Positions 27,048 through 34,624 of a DNA stretch of 64,000 nucleotides are shown piece by piece (within the stretch, counting starts at the first letter, position 1; each line of letters opens with the position of its first letter). The notes under the pieces were generated by a model that saw only the letters and a list, made by a program, of their open reading frames with translations, ran no database searches and was not told where the DNA came from. The translations under genes and the position numbers were made by a program. The DNA is taken from the NCBI RefSeq assembly GCF_943193015.1, contig NZ_CALPCM010000001.1, forward strand, positions 62,001 to 126,000, in the 5' to 3' direction. This DNA is from Hominisplanchenecus_A murintestinalis (GTDB lineage: Bacteria; Bacillota; Clostridia; Lachnospirales; Lachnospiraceae).

Positions 27048-27857
27048 ATGGTAATTCAGCATAATATTGGAGCACTTAACTCTTACAGAAACTTAGGTAT
27101 CAATCAGTCTAGTTTGAACGGAAATCTTGAGAAATTGTCTTCCGGTTACAGAATCAACCGTGCAGGCGATGACGCGGCAGGTCTGGCAATTTCCGAGCAG
27201 ATGAGGTCTCAGATCAGAGGTCTGAATCAGGCATCCAAGAATGCAGAGGATGCTATCGGCTTAATCAAAACAGCAGAGGGTGCGCTGACAGAAGTTCACG
27301 CTATGCTTCAGCGTATGTCAACATTGGCAACCCAGGGCGCTAACGGTACTTATAATAGTACTGCTCAGGGAAATATCCAGGCAGAAGTTGACGAGCTGTT
27401 GCTTGAGATTAACCGTATTGCAGAAAATACAAACTTTAACGGTGTTTATTCACTGAATGGTACTAGCAAAGCTCAGTTCCAGATTGGACCAAGTGAAGGC
27501 GAGACAATGGAACTGACAGGTCAGGCTATGACTGCAGATGGAATTGGTGTTGACAGCCTTAATGTAACAGGCGTAACAGCAGCGAATAAAGCAATCACTA
27601 CAATTAAGGCTGCTATTGATACAGTATCTGAATTCCGTGCAGAGCTTGGTGCTAAGCAGAACAGGCTTGAGCATACGATTGCAAACCTGGATATCACTGC
27701 TGAGAACCTGACAGACGCAGAGTCCCGTATCCGCGATACAGATATGCCGGATGAGATTACGCAGTTTACAAAGAATAATATTCTTATGCAGGCTTCTCAG
27801 TCTATGCTGGCTCAGGCAAATGCAGTACCGCAGAGCGTATTAAGCCTTCTGCAGTAA
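27048..27857 (+). CDS. fliC: Flagellin 1
   Basis: 269 residues, a minimal flagellin with D0/D1 domains and almost no D2/D3. The N-terminus is MVIQHNIGALNSYRNLGINQ, followed by LEKLSSGYRINRAGDDAAGL; the C-terminus is LTDAESRIRDTDMPDEITQF ... QASQSMLAQANAVPQSVLSLLQ. Residues about 145-185 are the only variable part against flagellin 2. Expression is probably FliA-dependent and CsrA/FliW-controlled. Ser/Thr residues in the central region are candidate modification sites for the island downstream. Confidence 0.96.
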   Translation: MVIQHNIGALNSYRNLGINQSSLNGNLEKLSSGYRINRAGDDAAGLAISEQMRSQIRGLNQASKNAEDAIGLIKTAEGALTEVHAMLQRMSTLATQGANGTYNSTAQGNIQAEVDELLLEINRIAENTNFNGVYSLNGTSKAQFQIGPSEGETMELTGQAMTADGIGVDSLNVTGVTAANKAITTIKAAIDTVSEFRAELGAKQNRLEHTIANLDITAENLTDAESRIRDTDMPDEITQFTKNNILMQASQSMLAQANAVPQSVLSLLQ

Positions 27858-27920
27858 TTTTTCAGATATTAGCGCAAAAAAGGCTGCATAGCTGGTGCTT
27901 TGCAAATTAGAAAAGTGAGG

Positions 27921-27960
27921 AAGAGCTGTTTTGAAGCGTAAAAGTGGAAAAACAGCTCTT
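27921..27960 (+). terminator. Terminator after flagellin 1
   Basis: A 12-bp stem, AAGAGCTGTTTT (27921-27932) with AAAACAGCTCTT (27949-27960), followed by CTTTT. It ends the flagellin 1 transcript so that each flagellin is a separate unit. Confidence 0.85.
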
Positions 27961-28001
27961 CTTTTACGTAGAACGATTTAAAAAAAATTTTATAAAAGTA
28001 C

Positions 28002-28028
28002 TTATATTTTTCTGGAAGATGACGATAG
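28002..28028 (+). promoter_or_regulatory. Sigma-28-type promoter of flagellin gene 2
   Basis: TTAT at 28002-28005, 15-base spacer, GACGATAG at 28021-28028; the -10 element is identical to that of flagellin 1. Confidence 0.8.
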
Positions 28029-28033
28029 ATATA

Positions 28034-28159
28034 AATGTAAGGTAAATCAAGTGGAATACAATGTTCATACTTTACATTGGTATTGGCTATATATGCAGGG
28101 CCCACATATATAGTGATGGGGACAGGGAAGTTCCCGCAGATATTTATAAAACAAGGAGG
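28034..28159 (+). promoter_or_regulatory. Structured 5' leader of flagellin gene 2 with CsrA-type hairpin
   Basis: The same three-stem layout as flagellin 1. P1: 28034-28044 with 28068-28078, including one G-U pair where gene 1 has G-C. P2: 28087-28095 with 28105-28113, nine perfect pairs. P3: 28117-28122 with 28131-28136, loop CAGGGAAG (28123-28130). The ribosome site AAGGAGG is at 28153-28159. Stems differ in sequence from gene 1 while pairing is kept. Confidence 0.72.
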
Positions 28160-28167
28160 TACATTTT

Positions 28168-28977
28168 ATGGTAATTCAGCATAATATAGGAGCACTTAAC
28201 TCTTACAGAAATTTAGGTATCAATCAGTCTAGCTTGAACGGAAATCTTGAGAAACTGTCTTCCGGTTACAGAATCAACCGTGCAGGCGATGATGCAGCAG
28301 GTCTGGCAATTTCCGAGCAGATGAGATCTCAGATCAGAGGCCTGAACCAGGCATCCAAGAATGCAGAGGATGCTATCGGCTTAATCAAGACAGCAGAAGG
28401 TGCGCTGACAGAGGTTCACGCTATGCTTCAGCGTATGTCAACACTGGCTACCCAGGGCGCTAACGGTACTTATAATACGACTGCTCAGGGAAATATCCAG
28501 GCAGAGGTTGACGAGCTGTTGCTTGAGATTAACCGTATTGCAGAAAATACAAACTTTAACGGCGTTTACTCACTGAACGGTGCTAAGACAGCCCAGTTCC
28601 AGATTGGACCGAGTGCAGGCGAGACAATGACACTGACAGGTGCGGATATGAAGGCAGCTGGGATTGGCGTTGACAGCCTTGATGTAACAGGCGTAACAGC
28701 AGCGAATACAGCCATTACTACAATTAAGGCTGCTATCGATACAGTATCTGAATTCCGTGCAGAGCTTGGTGCTAAGCAGAACAGGCTTGAGCATACGATT
28801 GCAAACCTGGATATCACTGCTGAGAACCTGACAGACGCAGAGTCCCGTATCCGTGATACAGATATGCCGGATGAGATTACGCAGTTTACAAAGAATAATA
28901 TTCTTATGCAGGCTTCTCAGTCTATGCTGGCTCAGGCAAATGCAGTACCGCAGAGCGTATTAAGCCTTCTGCAGTAA
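28168..28977 (+). CDS. fliC: Flagellin 2
   Basis: 269 residues, nearly identical to flagellin 1 over residues 1-145 and 185-269. Differences cluster in the exposed centre (for example ADMKAAGIGVDSLDVTG here against QAMTADGIGVDSLNVTG). All D0/D1 features are intact, so it should polymerise. It has its own promoter, leader and terminator. The close DNA identity with gene 1 makes recombination between them likely. Confidence 0.96.
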   Translation: MVIQHNIGALNSYRNLGINQSSLNGNLEKLSSGYRINRAGDDAAGLAISEQMRSQIRGLNQASKNAEDAIGLIKTAEGALTEVHAMLQRMSTLATQGANGTYNTTAQGNIQAEVDELLLEINRIAENTNFNGVYSLNGAKTAQFQIGPSAGETMTLTGADMKAAGIGVDSLDVTGVTAANTAITTIKAAIDTVSEFRAELGAKQNRLEHTIANLDITAENLTDAESRIRDTDMPDEITQFTKNNILMQASQSMLAQANAVPQSVLSLLQ

Positions 28978-29036
28978 TTTCCTGGATTGACTGGGAATAC
29001 TGTATAGCTGATATTCCGTAAATTGAGGAAAATAAG

Positions 29037-29078
29037 AAAGAGCTATTTCAAAGTGTAAGAGCAGAGAAATAGCTCTTT
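29037..29078 (+). terminator. Terminator after flagellin 2
   Basis: A 13-bp stem (29037-29049 with 29066-29078) followed by CCTCTTAT. It resembles the terminators after flagellins 1 and 3 in layout. Confidence 0.82.
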
Positions 29079-29128
29079 CCTCTTATATACAAGATGCATT
29101 GCAGAAGGAAAAATTTTTGAAAAAATGC

Positions 29129-29155
29129 TTATTTTTTCTGGAAATGCGGCGATAA
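29129..29155 (+). promoter_or_regulatory. Sigma-28-type promoter of flagellin gene 3
   Basis: TTAT at 29129-29132, 15-base spacer, GGCGATAA at 29148-29155. Confidence 0.78.
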
Positions 29156-29241
29156 ATGTAATGTAAGATATGTATATGGGGGAATCCGTATAGGTCTACA
29201 GAATTTATTTGCCAAGTGTATAAGGGCTTATATAAACGGCG

Positions 29242-29284
29242 GCAGAGACAGGGAAGTTTCTGCAGATATTTTCAGACAAGGAGG
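29242..29284 (+). promoter_or_regulatory. CsrA-type hairpin and ribosome site of flagellin gene 3
   Basis: Stem 29242-29248 (GCAGAGA) pairs with 29257-29263 (TTTCTGC); the loop CAGGGAAG (29249-29256) is identical to that of flagellin 2 although the stem sequence is different. The ribosome site AAGGAGG at 29278-29284 supplies the second GGA. The upstream P1/P2 stems of genes 1 and 2 are not conserved here. Confidence 0.72.
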
Positions 29285-29292
29285 TATACTTT

Positions 29293-30099
29293 ATGGTAGT
29301 TCAGCATAATATTGGCGCGCTTACTGCATACCGTAACTTGGGGATTAACCAGGGGGGATTGAATGGAAATCTGGAAAAATTATCTTCCGGTTATAGAATT
29401 AACCGTGCTGGTGATGATGCGGCAGGTCTGGCGATTTCCGAGAATATGAGGGCGCAGATTAGGGGATTGAATCAGGCGGCAAGGAATGCACAGGAAGCAG
29501 TGGGATTGATTAAAACTGCTGAAGGTGGTTTGACAGAGATTCATGCTATGCTTCAGCGTATGACTACGCTGGCAACCCAGGGTGCAAACGGCACATATAA
29601 TAGTGTGGCACAGAAAAATATTCAGGCAGAGGTTGACGAGCTGCTGGAGGAGATAGACCGTATTTCGGCAAATACAAATTTTAATGGTGTGTATACATTG
29701 AAAGGAGCGGCTAGTACGCAGCTTCAGATTGGTACAACTGCACCGGAAATCATGACAGTAGAGGCGCGTGATATGTCATCTGCCATACTGGGAGGCTCTC
29801 TGAATGTGACAGGTGTATCGGCTGCAAATGCGGCGATGTCTACCATTCGGACGGCGATTAATACAGTATCTGAGTTTCGTGCGGAGCTTGGTGCAAAACA
29901 AGACAGACTGGAGTTTACGTATAACAACTTATATGTTACGGCTGAGAATCTTACAGATGCAGAATCGCGTATTCGTGATACAGATATGCCGGAAGAGATT
30001 ACAGCGTTTACAAAGAATAATATTCTTGTACAGGCATCACAGTCTATGCTGGCACAGGCAAATGCAGTGCCGCAGAGCGTATTAAGCCTTCTGCAGTAA
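29293..30099 (+). CDS. fliC: Flagellin 3 (divergent)
   Basis: 268 residues, same minimal architecture. It starts MVVQHNIGALTAYRNLGINQ and ends with the same LAQANAVPQSVLSLLQ tail. It differs from flagellins 1 and 2 throughout (for example AARNAQEAVGLIKTAEGGLT) and most in the centre, so it is an older duplicate. It may be a minor or alternative filament component. Own promoter, leader and terminator. Confidence 0.95.
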   Translation: MVVQHNIGALTAYRNLGINQGGLNGNLEKLSSGYRINRAGDDAAGLAISENMRAQIRGLNQAARNAQEAVGLIKTAEGGLTEIHAMLQRMTTLATQGANGTYNSVAQKNIQAEVDELLEEIDRISANTNFNGVYTLKGAASTQLQIGTTAPEIMTVEARDMSSAILGGSLNVTGVSAANAAMSTIRTAINTVSEFRAELGAKQDRLEFTYNNLYVTAENLTDAESRIRDTDMPEEITAFTKNNILVQASQSMLAQANAVPQSVLSLLQ

Positions 30100-30137
30100 T
30101 GCAGTGTAAGCAGAGGCTTTAAAAGAATGAAAATAGG

Positions 30138-30180
30138 AAAGGGTTATTTCAAAGTGTAAAGCGGAGAAATAGCCCTTTTT
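30138..30180 (+). terminator. Terminator after flagellin 3
   Basis: A stem of about 13 bp (30138-30150 with 30166-30178) ending in CCCTTTTT. It separates the flagellin unit from the modification island, so the latter may need its own promoter or read-through. Confidence 0.85.
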
Positions 30181-30220
30181 AATATAGAAGGATGAAAGAT
30201 TAGCAGGGAGGAAATGGCAT

Positions 30221-31585
30221 ATGAGACGGGGAGTCAGGCTTTCCCAGTGTATGATTGTAAAAAATGAAGAGAAAAATATTGAGCGGGCGCTTTCCTGGGG
30301 GAAAGACATTATGTACGAGCAAATTGTGGTAGACACAGGAAGTACAGACCGCACGGTAGAAATTGCAAAGGGGATGGGGGCAAAGGTTTACCATTTTGAG
30401 TGGATTGATGATTTCGCAGCAGCGAAAAACTATGCAATTGAACAGGCAAAGGGAGACTGGATTGCATTTCTGGATGCAGATGAATACTTTCCGCCGGAAG
30501 ATGCAGCAAAGCTGATGCCGATTTTGCGGGATTTACAGCATAGCAAATATGAGGTTCTGATGACGAATATCCTTCATTTAGATAAAGATGGAAAAGTGGC
30601 TGAGAGTAGTACATACATGCGGATATTCAGGAATTGCCCGGGGCTGCGCTACCGGGGGCGGATTCATGAGGAGCTTGATTCGGACAACGGAACGATTCAG
30701 TTTATTGACGGCACGAAGGATTTGTCTATCTATCATACGGGATATCTTCAGTCTGCGGAAGGGGATATACGCAAAAGCAAAAGGAATGTACCTCTGATAG
30801 AAAAAACACTGGAGGAAGATCCGGATAACTATGTTATGATGGGATATTTAGGAGATGGTTATGTAAATCTGGAACGTTATGATGAAGCTGTTGATTTGTA
30901 TCAAAAAGCGATTGGGTATCTTGTGAAAGAGGAATTAAGTGAATATGATGCCCGGAGCGCTGCTACATTTAAAAATCTGATGCGTGTTTTAATGATAATC
31001 AAAGGAGATATACGCGCGGCAGAGAACGTATATCAGCAGGCTGTTAAAAGCCTTCCAAAGAACGGGGATTTTGACTATGTGATAGGTGAGGAATATATAA
31101 GGCTCGGGCGGCAGGAGGAGGCTGCATATCATTTGGAACGTGGCATTGGAATCTTAGAAAAGTTTGGGAACACGCAGAAAACGGATTTACTGTTTGCTAA
31201 TCTTCAAAAAGCCTGGGAGGATTTGGCTCTCTGTTATTACGGGATCGGGAATTTGAGTCAGTGTGTGAACTGTACAACTGCACTATTACGGGCAAATCCC
31301 TGGAATATGCGTATGCTCCAAGTACTCCTTTTGGCATTCTTAAGGGATGAACAGAATGCACAGGCGGGTGGGAACGGAGTATATCAGGCGGCATCCCCGG
31401 CGCAAGTAAGAGAGTTTCTCGGAAATTTTTATAACTTTCAGATACTGAAAGACAGGCTTTTTGTTCTGAAAACGGCGATGGCAGCCGGATATGAAGGTCT
31501 GGTACAGGAGTTTCGTCAGCTTATGGCTCCGCAGGAGCTGGAGAGCTTTGACAGGGCGATGGGACAGGAGGTACAGGAAAATTGA
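30221..31585 (+). CDS. GT2 glycosyltransferase with TPR domain, copy A
   Basis: 454 residues. The GT-A domain (about 1-190) has CMIVKNEEKNIERAL, VDTGSTDRTVEIA and the metal site D85-A86-D87. The C-terminal part (about 195-454) is helical with TPR spacing, often used to hold a protein substrate. Directly after the flagellins, this enzyme and copy B are the best candidates for attaching the first sugar to flagellin. The ATG has GGGAGGA upstream. The N-terminal 75 codons are almost identical to copy B. Confidence 0.82.
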   Translation: MRRGVRLSQCMIVKNEEKNIERALSWGKDIMYEQIVVDTGSTDRTVEIAKGMGAKVYHFEWIDDFAAAKNYAIEQAKGDWIAFLDADEYFPPEDAAKLMPILRDLQHSKYEVLMTNILHLDKDGKVAESSTYMRIFRNCPGLRYRGRIHEELDSDNGTIQFIDGTKDLSIYHTGYLQSAEGDIRKSKRNVPLIEKTLEEDPDNYVMMGYLGDGYVNLERYDEAVDLYQKAIGYLVKEELSEYDARSAATFKNLMRVLMIIKGDIRAAENVYQQAVKSLPKNGDFDYVIGEEYIRLGRQEEAAYHLERGIGILEKFGNTQKTDLLFANLQKAWEDLALCYYGIGNLSQCVNCTTALLRANPWNMRMLQVLLLAFLRDEQNAQAGGNGVYQAASPAQVREFLGNFYNFQILKDRLFVLKTAMAAGYEGLVQEFRQLMAPQELESFDRAMGQEVQEN

Positions 31586-32937
31586 AAAAGGAAATCAGGC
31601 TTTCCCAGTGTATGATTGTGAAAAATGAAGAGAAAAATATTGAGCGTGCGCTTTCCTGGGGAAAGAGCTTTATGTGGGAGCAGATTGTGGTGGATACAGG
31701 GAGCACAGACCGCACAGTGGAAATCGCCAGGCGTCTGGGTGCGAAGGTGTATCATTTTGAATGGATAGATGATTTTGCGGCGGCCAAAAATTATGCAGTC
31801 AGCCAGGCGCAGGGGGACTGGATTGTGTTTTTGGATGCTGATGAATACTTTTTGGAGGAGGATGCGAAACGTCTTGTTCCGCTGCTGGAGAAGCTTGAGG
31901 GGACAAAGTACAATGCGCTTGTCACCCGATGGGTGCAGGTGGAGGGCAGTGAGGAGCTTTCAAGCGGCGGGCCGCAGGGGAACACCCAGTGGGTTTCAGC
32001 GGTTCGGGCAGACGGGAGTACAGGCACACTGTTTTCCAGTACACAGACAAGGATATTCAGGAACCAGCCGGGGCTGCGGTATCGTGGAAGGGTTCATGAG
32101 AAGCTCTATGTGGAACATGGGAAATTGTGGGAATCGGATGCGGGCGGCGAGCTGTCCATCCTGCATACAGGCTACAGTGAAGCGGAGATGAAGGAGAAGG
32201 ATAAAGCCGGAAGAAATATTGCCTTGATTAAGAAAGAGCTGGAAGCCAATCCGAAAGACCATGTGATGCTGTCCTGCCTGGGAGATTCCTACAGCCAGCA
32301 GGGGAATAAGGAAGAAGCCGCCCGGTGGTATGAGCAGGCGGTTTCCTGTATGCCAAAACGTCCGGATGAAAACGATGCGCTGTGCTCTGGAATATTTAGG
32401 AATCTGATGGCGATTTATGTTATGCGGCAGGATGTCTCTGCGGTACAGAAAGTATATGAAACCGCGGTAAAGCGTTTTCCCAAAGAGCCGGACTATGACT
32501 ATATCCTGGGAGGGAAGTGTATAAGTCTTGGACTCTATAAGGAAGGGGCGGAGCATCTGCAGAGAGCGCTGACGCTGCTGGATTTGTATGGTAGTGAGAA
32601 TAAGGCAATCATGCTTACCCACAATCTGATGCGGGTATGGGAGCTGCTGGCAGTATGCCATTTTGAAAGTGGAGATTTAGAGCAATGCGTAAACTGTGCG
32701 GTGGCAGTCTTGAGGGTTGATCCCTGGCGGATGGGAACGCTGCAGGAGCTGCTGCTGGCATTCAAGACAGATGAAGAGCGCGCAAGAGCAGCAGGAACGC
32801 CAGGGAAAGCGGCGTCTCCGGCGCAGGTGCAGGCATTTCTTGGCAGTCTCTATGATCTGCGCCAGCCAGAGGCGGCGGAGTTTGTGAAGAAGGCGGCAGA
32901 AGGCGCTTCGTATGCCGGTCTTGTCCGGCTGCTGTAG
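31582..32937 (+). CDS. GT2 glycosyltransferase with TPR domain, copy B
   Basis: 451 residues, a tandem duplicate of copy A. The D85-A86-D87 site and VDTGSTDRTVEIA motif are kept. Relative to A it has an insertion of some 25 residues (about 108-148, Gly/Ser-rich) before the QTRIFRNQPGLRYRGRVHE segment. The start is TTG at 31582, overlapping the stop of copy A (TTGA), with AGGAGG upstream. The second copy may have another acceptor site or sugar. Confidence 0.8.
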   Translation: MKKEIRLSQCMIVKNEEKNIERALSWGKSFMWEQIVVDTGSTDRTVEIARRLGAKVYHFEWIDDFAAAKNYAVSQAQGDWIVFLDADEYFLEEDAKRLVPLLEKLEGTKYNALVTRWVQVEGSEELSSGGPQGNTQWVSAVRADGSTGTLFSSTQTRIFRNQPGLRYRGRVHEKLYVEHGKLWESDAGGELSILHTGYSEAEMKEKDKAGRNIALIKKELEANPKDHVMLSCLGDSYSQQGNKEEAARWYEQAVSCMPKRPDENDALCSGIFRNLMAIYVMRQDVSAVQKVYETAVKRFPKEPDYDYILGGKCISLGLYKEGAEHLQRALTLLDLYGSENKAIMLTHNLMRVWELLAVCHFESGDLEQCVNCAVAVLRVDPWRMGTLQELLLAFKTDEERARAAGTPGKAASPAQVQAFLGSLYDLRQPEAAEFVKKAAEGASYAGLVRLL

Positions 32938-33110
32938 TATTGTTCAGTGAAAGTATTTGAATGGCTGCATCATTCTGCCATATTGGTAAAAGGGGTGGAA
33001 AGCGTTAAGTTTTATATCGTTACGGTCGATAATATAAGAAAAGGGTTTATGGGCAGACTGGAGAAAATGCTCTGGATTTCAGGCTGTATGGCAGCGGAAC
33101 GGAGGATATC
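32938..33110. other. Intergenic region, start of a possible new transcript
   Basis: 173 bases. A possible FliA-type promoter (TAAG 33006-33009, N15, GTCGATAA 33025-33032) lies 78 bases before the next ATG. An open frame across it lacks a ribosome site and similarity and is probably not a gene. Confidence 0.4.
33006..33032 (+). promoter_or_regulatory. Candidate sigma-28-type promoter of the modification operon
   Basis: TAAG at 33006-33009, 15-base spacer, GTCGATAA at 33025-33032. Spacing and the CGATAA core match the flagellin promoters; the -35 and the second base of the -10 deviate. If real, it ties the downstream modification genes to flagellin expression. Confidence 0.42.
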
Positions 33111-33887
33111 ATGGGAAATATTCCTGAAACAAGGATTTATGGAAAAAATGTAGATATTGACAGCAATGCGGTGAAGAATCTGTACAGCGCCCGTTCGGAG
33201 AAGAATGGGGACAGGCCGGTTGACGCGCCTACGGTGCTGAGCAGCGATACGAATATCGAAAATATAGAGCTTTGGACAAAGGAAGAATTGGAAAGATGGT
33301 TTCCGCAGTTTCCGCTTGACAATGAAAGCATTGTGCTGGAAATTGGATTTGGCACGGGGAGGATGACCAGGTATATTACTCCAAAAGCAGGGGAATATGT
33401 AGGTATTGATTATGTAAAAGAATTTGTGGATACGGTGAAAAAGCGTGAGGATATTGTCAAGAAAGAGAATACGGTTTTCCTTCATATGCCATTGGAGCAG
33501 TTTGCCGCAGAAAACCACAGCCGCTACAGCAAACGGTTTAACAGGCTTTTTTTGTCGGGCGGAGTATTTATGTATATGAATGACTGCACGCTGGAAGAGT
33601 GTATGGCTCAGTTGGAGGATATGCTGCAGGACTCGTGCGTGATATATATATCAGAGCCGGTTGCGATAGAGGAGAGACTTACGTTGAATTCGTTTTATTC
33701 AGAAACGATACAGGATAATTACAGTGCGATTTACCGGACGGTGGATGAGTATAAAAAGCTGTTTTCTGCGTTTTTAAATCAGGGATTTGAATTAGATGTA
33801 TGTCAGGAATTTTTCGAGAACGATATTAAGAAGATGAAAGAGACAAAACAGTGGATATTCATACTGAAAAGAACAAAAAGAGGGTGA
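33111..33887 (+). CDS. SAM-dependent methyltransferase (class I)
   Basis: 258 residues. Motif I, VLEIGFGTGRMTRYI, begins at 75, followed by VGIDYVKEFVDTV (acidic loop) and RFNRLFLSGGVFMYMNDC (post-motif region). This is a small-molecule type class I fold. It is followed five bases later by a cytidylyltransferase gene and then an aminotransferase gene. As I recall, the C. difficile type A flagellin-modification locus also has a methyltransferase beside a nucleotidyltransferase/aminotransferase, where N-methyl-threonine is formed. The target here is not known. Confidence 0.82.
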   Translation: MGNIPETRIYGKNVDIDSNAVKNLYSARSEKNGDRPVDAPTVLSSDTNIENIELWTKEELERWFPQFPLDNESIVLEIGFGTGRMTRYITPKAGEYVGIDYVKEFVDTVKKREDIVKKENTVFLHMPLEQFAAENHSRYSKRFNRLFLSGGVFMYMNDCTLEECMAQLEDMLQDSCVIYISEPVAIEERLTLNSFYSETIQDNYSAIYRTVDEYKKLFSAFLNQGFELDVCQEFFENDIKKMKETKQWIFILKRTKRG

Positions 33888-33891
33888 GAAC

Positions 33892-34614
33892 GTGAAAGCA
33901 TTTTTATTAGCGGCAGGTGTGGGCAACAGAATTTCAAGAATGATTAAGAATGTTCCCAAGTCAACGCTTCCAATCAACGACAAACCATTGATAAGAATTA
34001 CCGCAGAAATGCTGCTTGGGATGGGGATGGAAATTGTAGTAGTAGTAGGATATCAGAAGGAAAAGATTTTTGAGGCGCTGGACGGCCTGGACGTCACGTA
34101 TTATACAAATCCTTTTTATAAGCTTACGAACAGCATTGCGAGCCTGTGGTTTGCAAAAGATGAGCTGGAGGGCGACGTACTGATTATGAATGCGGATGTG
34201 TTTGTATCAGAAAAAATTCTCAGGGGAATCCTGGCGGATACACGTGACAATGTAATGGCAATTGATGTGACAAGAACCAAGACGGGAGACTACTTTTTTT
34301 CGACAACGGAGAGTGGGATTATCCGTAAATATGGCAAGGACATCCCGCTGCAGGAGCGCGATTGTGAGTATGTGGGAATGGCGAAGGTAGCATCCGTTTT
34401 TACACCGCGGTTTAAAGAACGGCTGGAAGCCCTGATTGATGGACAGCAGTATAATCTCTGGTGGGAGAATGTCTTGTATTCGTTTGCAGATGAAAAGGAA
34501 CATCCGATTTATACGATGGATGTGGGGAAGGAATTTTGGTCAGAGATAGATTTCTTTGATGATTATGAGAGAATTCTGAATTATATCAATGGGCAGTCTA
34601 AGAATGAAAAGTGA
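33892..34614 (+). CDS. LicC-like nucleotidyltransferase (probable cytidylyltransferase)
   Basis: 240 residues from a GTG start at 33892 with AGGGTGAG upstream. LLAAGVGNRIS (5-15) and VPKSTL (21-26) form the nucleotide site, and N100-A101-D102 is the metal Asp. The YTNPFYKLTNSIASLWFA segment is typical of LicC-like enzymes that make CDP-choline-type products or CMP-phosphonates. The 3' end overlaps the aminotransferase frame; together they look like a split form of the fused nucleotidyltransferase-aminotransferase proteins (PntC type). Confidence 0.8.
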   Translation: MKAFLLAAGVGNRISRMIKNVPKSTLPINDKPLIRITAEMLLGMGMEIVVVVGYQKEKIFEALDGLDVTYYTNPFYKLTNSIASLWFAKDELEGDVLIMNADVFVSEKILRGILADTRDNVMAIDVTRTKTGDYFFSTTESGIIRKYGKDIPLQERDCEYVGMAKVASVFTPRFKERLEALIDGQQYNLWWENVLYSFADEKEHPIYTMDVGKEFWSEIDFFDDYERILNYINGQSKNEK

Positions 34615-34624
34615 AGGTGCAGAG

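Larger units (their letters stand above)
27858..28167. other. Flagellin 1-2 intergenic region
   Basis: 310 bases without a gene. It holds a terminator (27921-27960), a FliA-type promoter (28002-28028) and the structured flagellin 2 leader (28034-28159). Nothing else is evident. Confidence 0.7.
28978..29292. other. Flagellin 2-3 intergenic region
   Basis: 315 bases without a gene. Contents are a terminator (29037-29078), a FliA-type promoter (29129-29155) and the flagellin 3 leader up to the ribosome site (29278-29284). The rest is AT-rich sequence with no feature I can name. Confidence 0.7.

Noticed and set aside
32947..33153. Small open frame between the tandem glycosyltransferases and the methyltransferase
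   Set aside because: GTG start without ribosome site, overlaps the methyltransferase start, and covers the candidate promoter.
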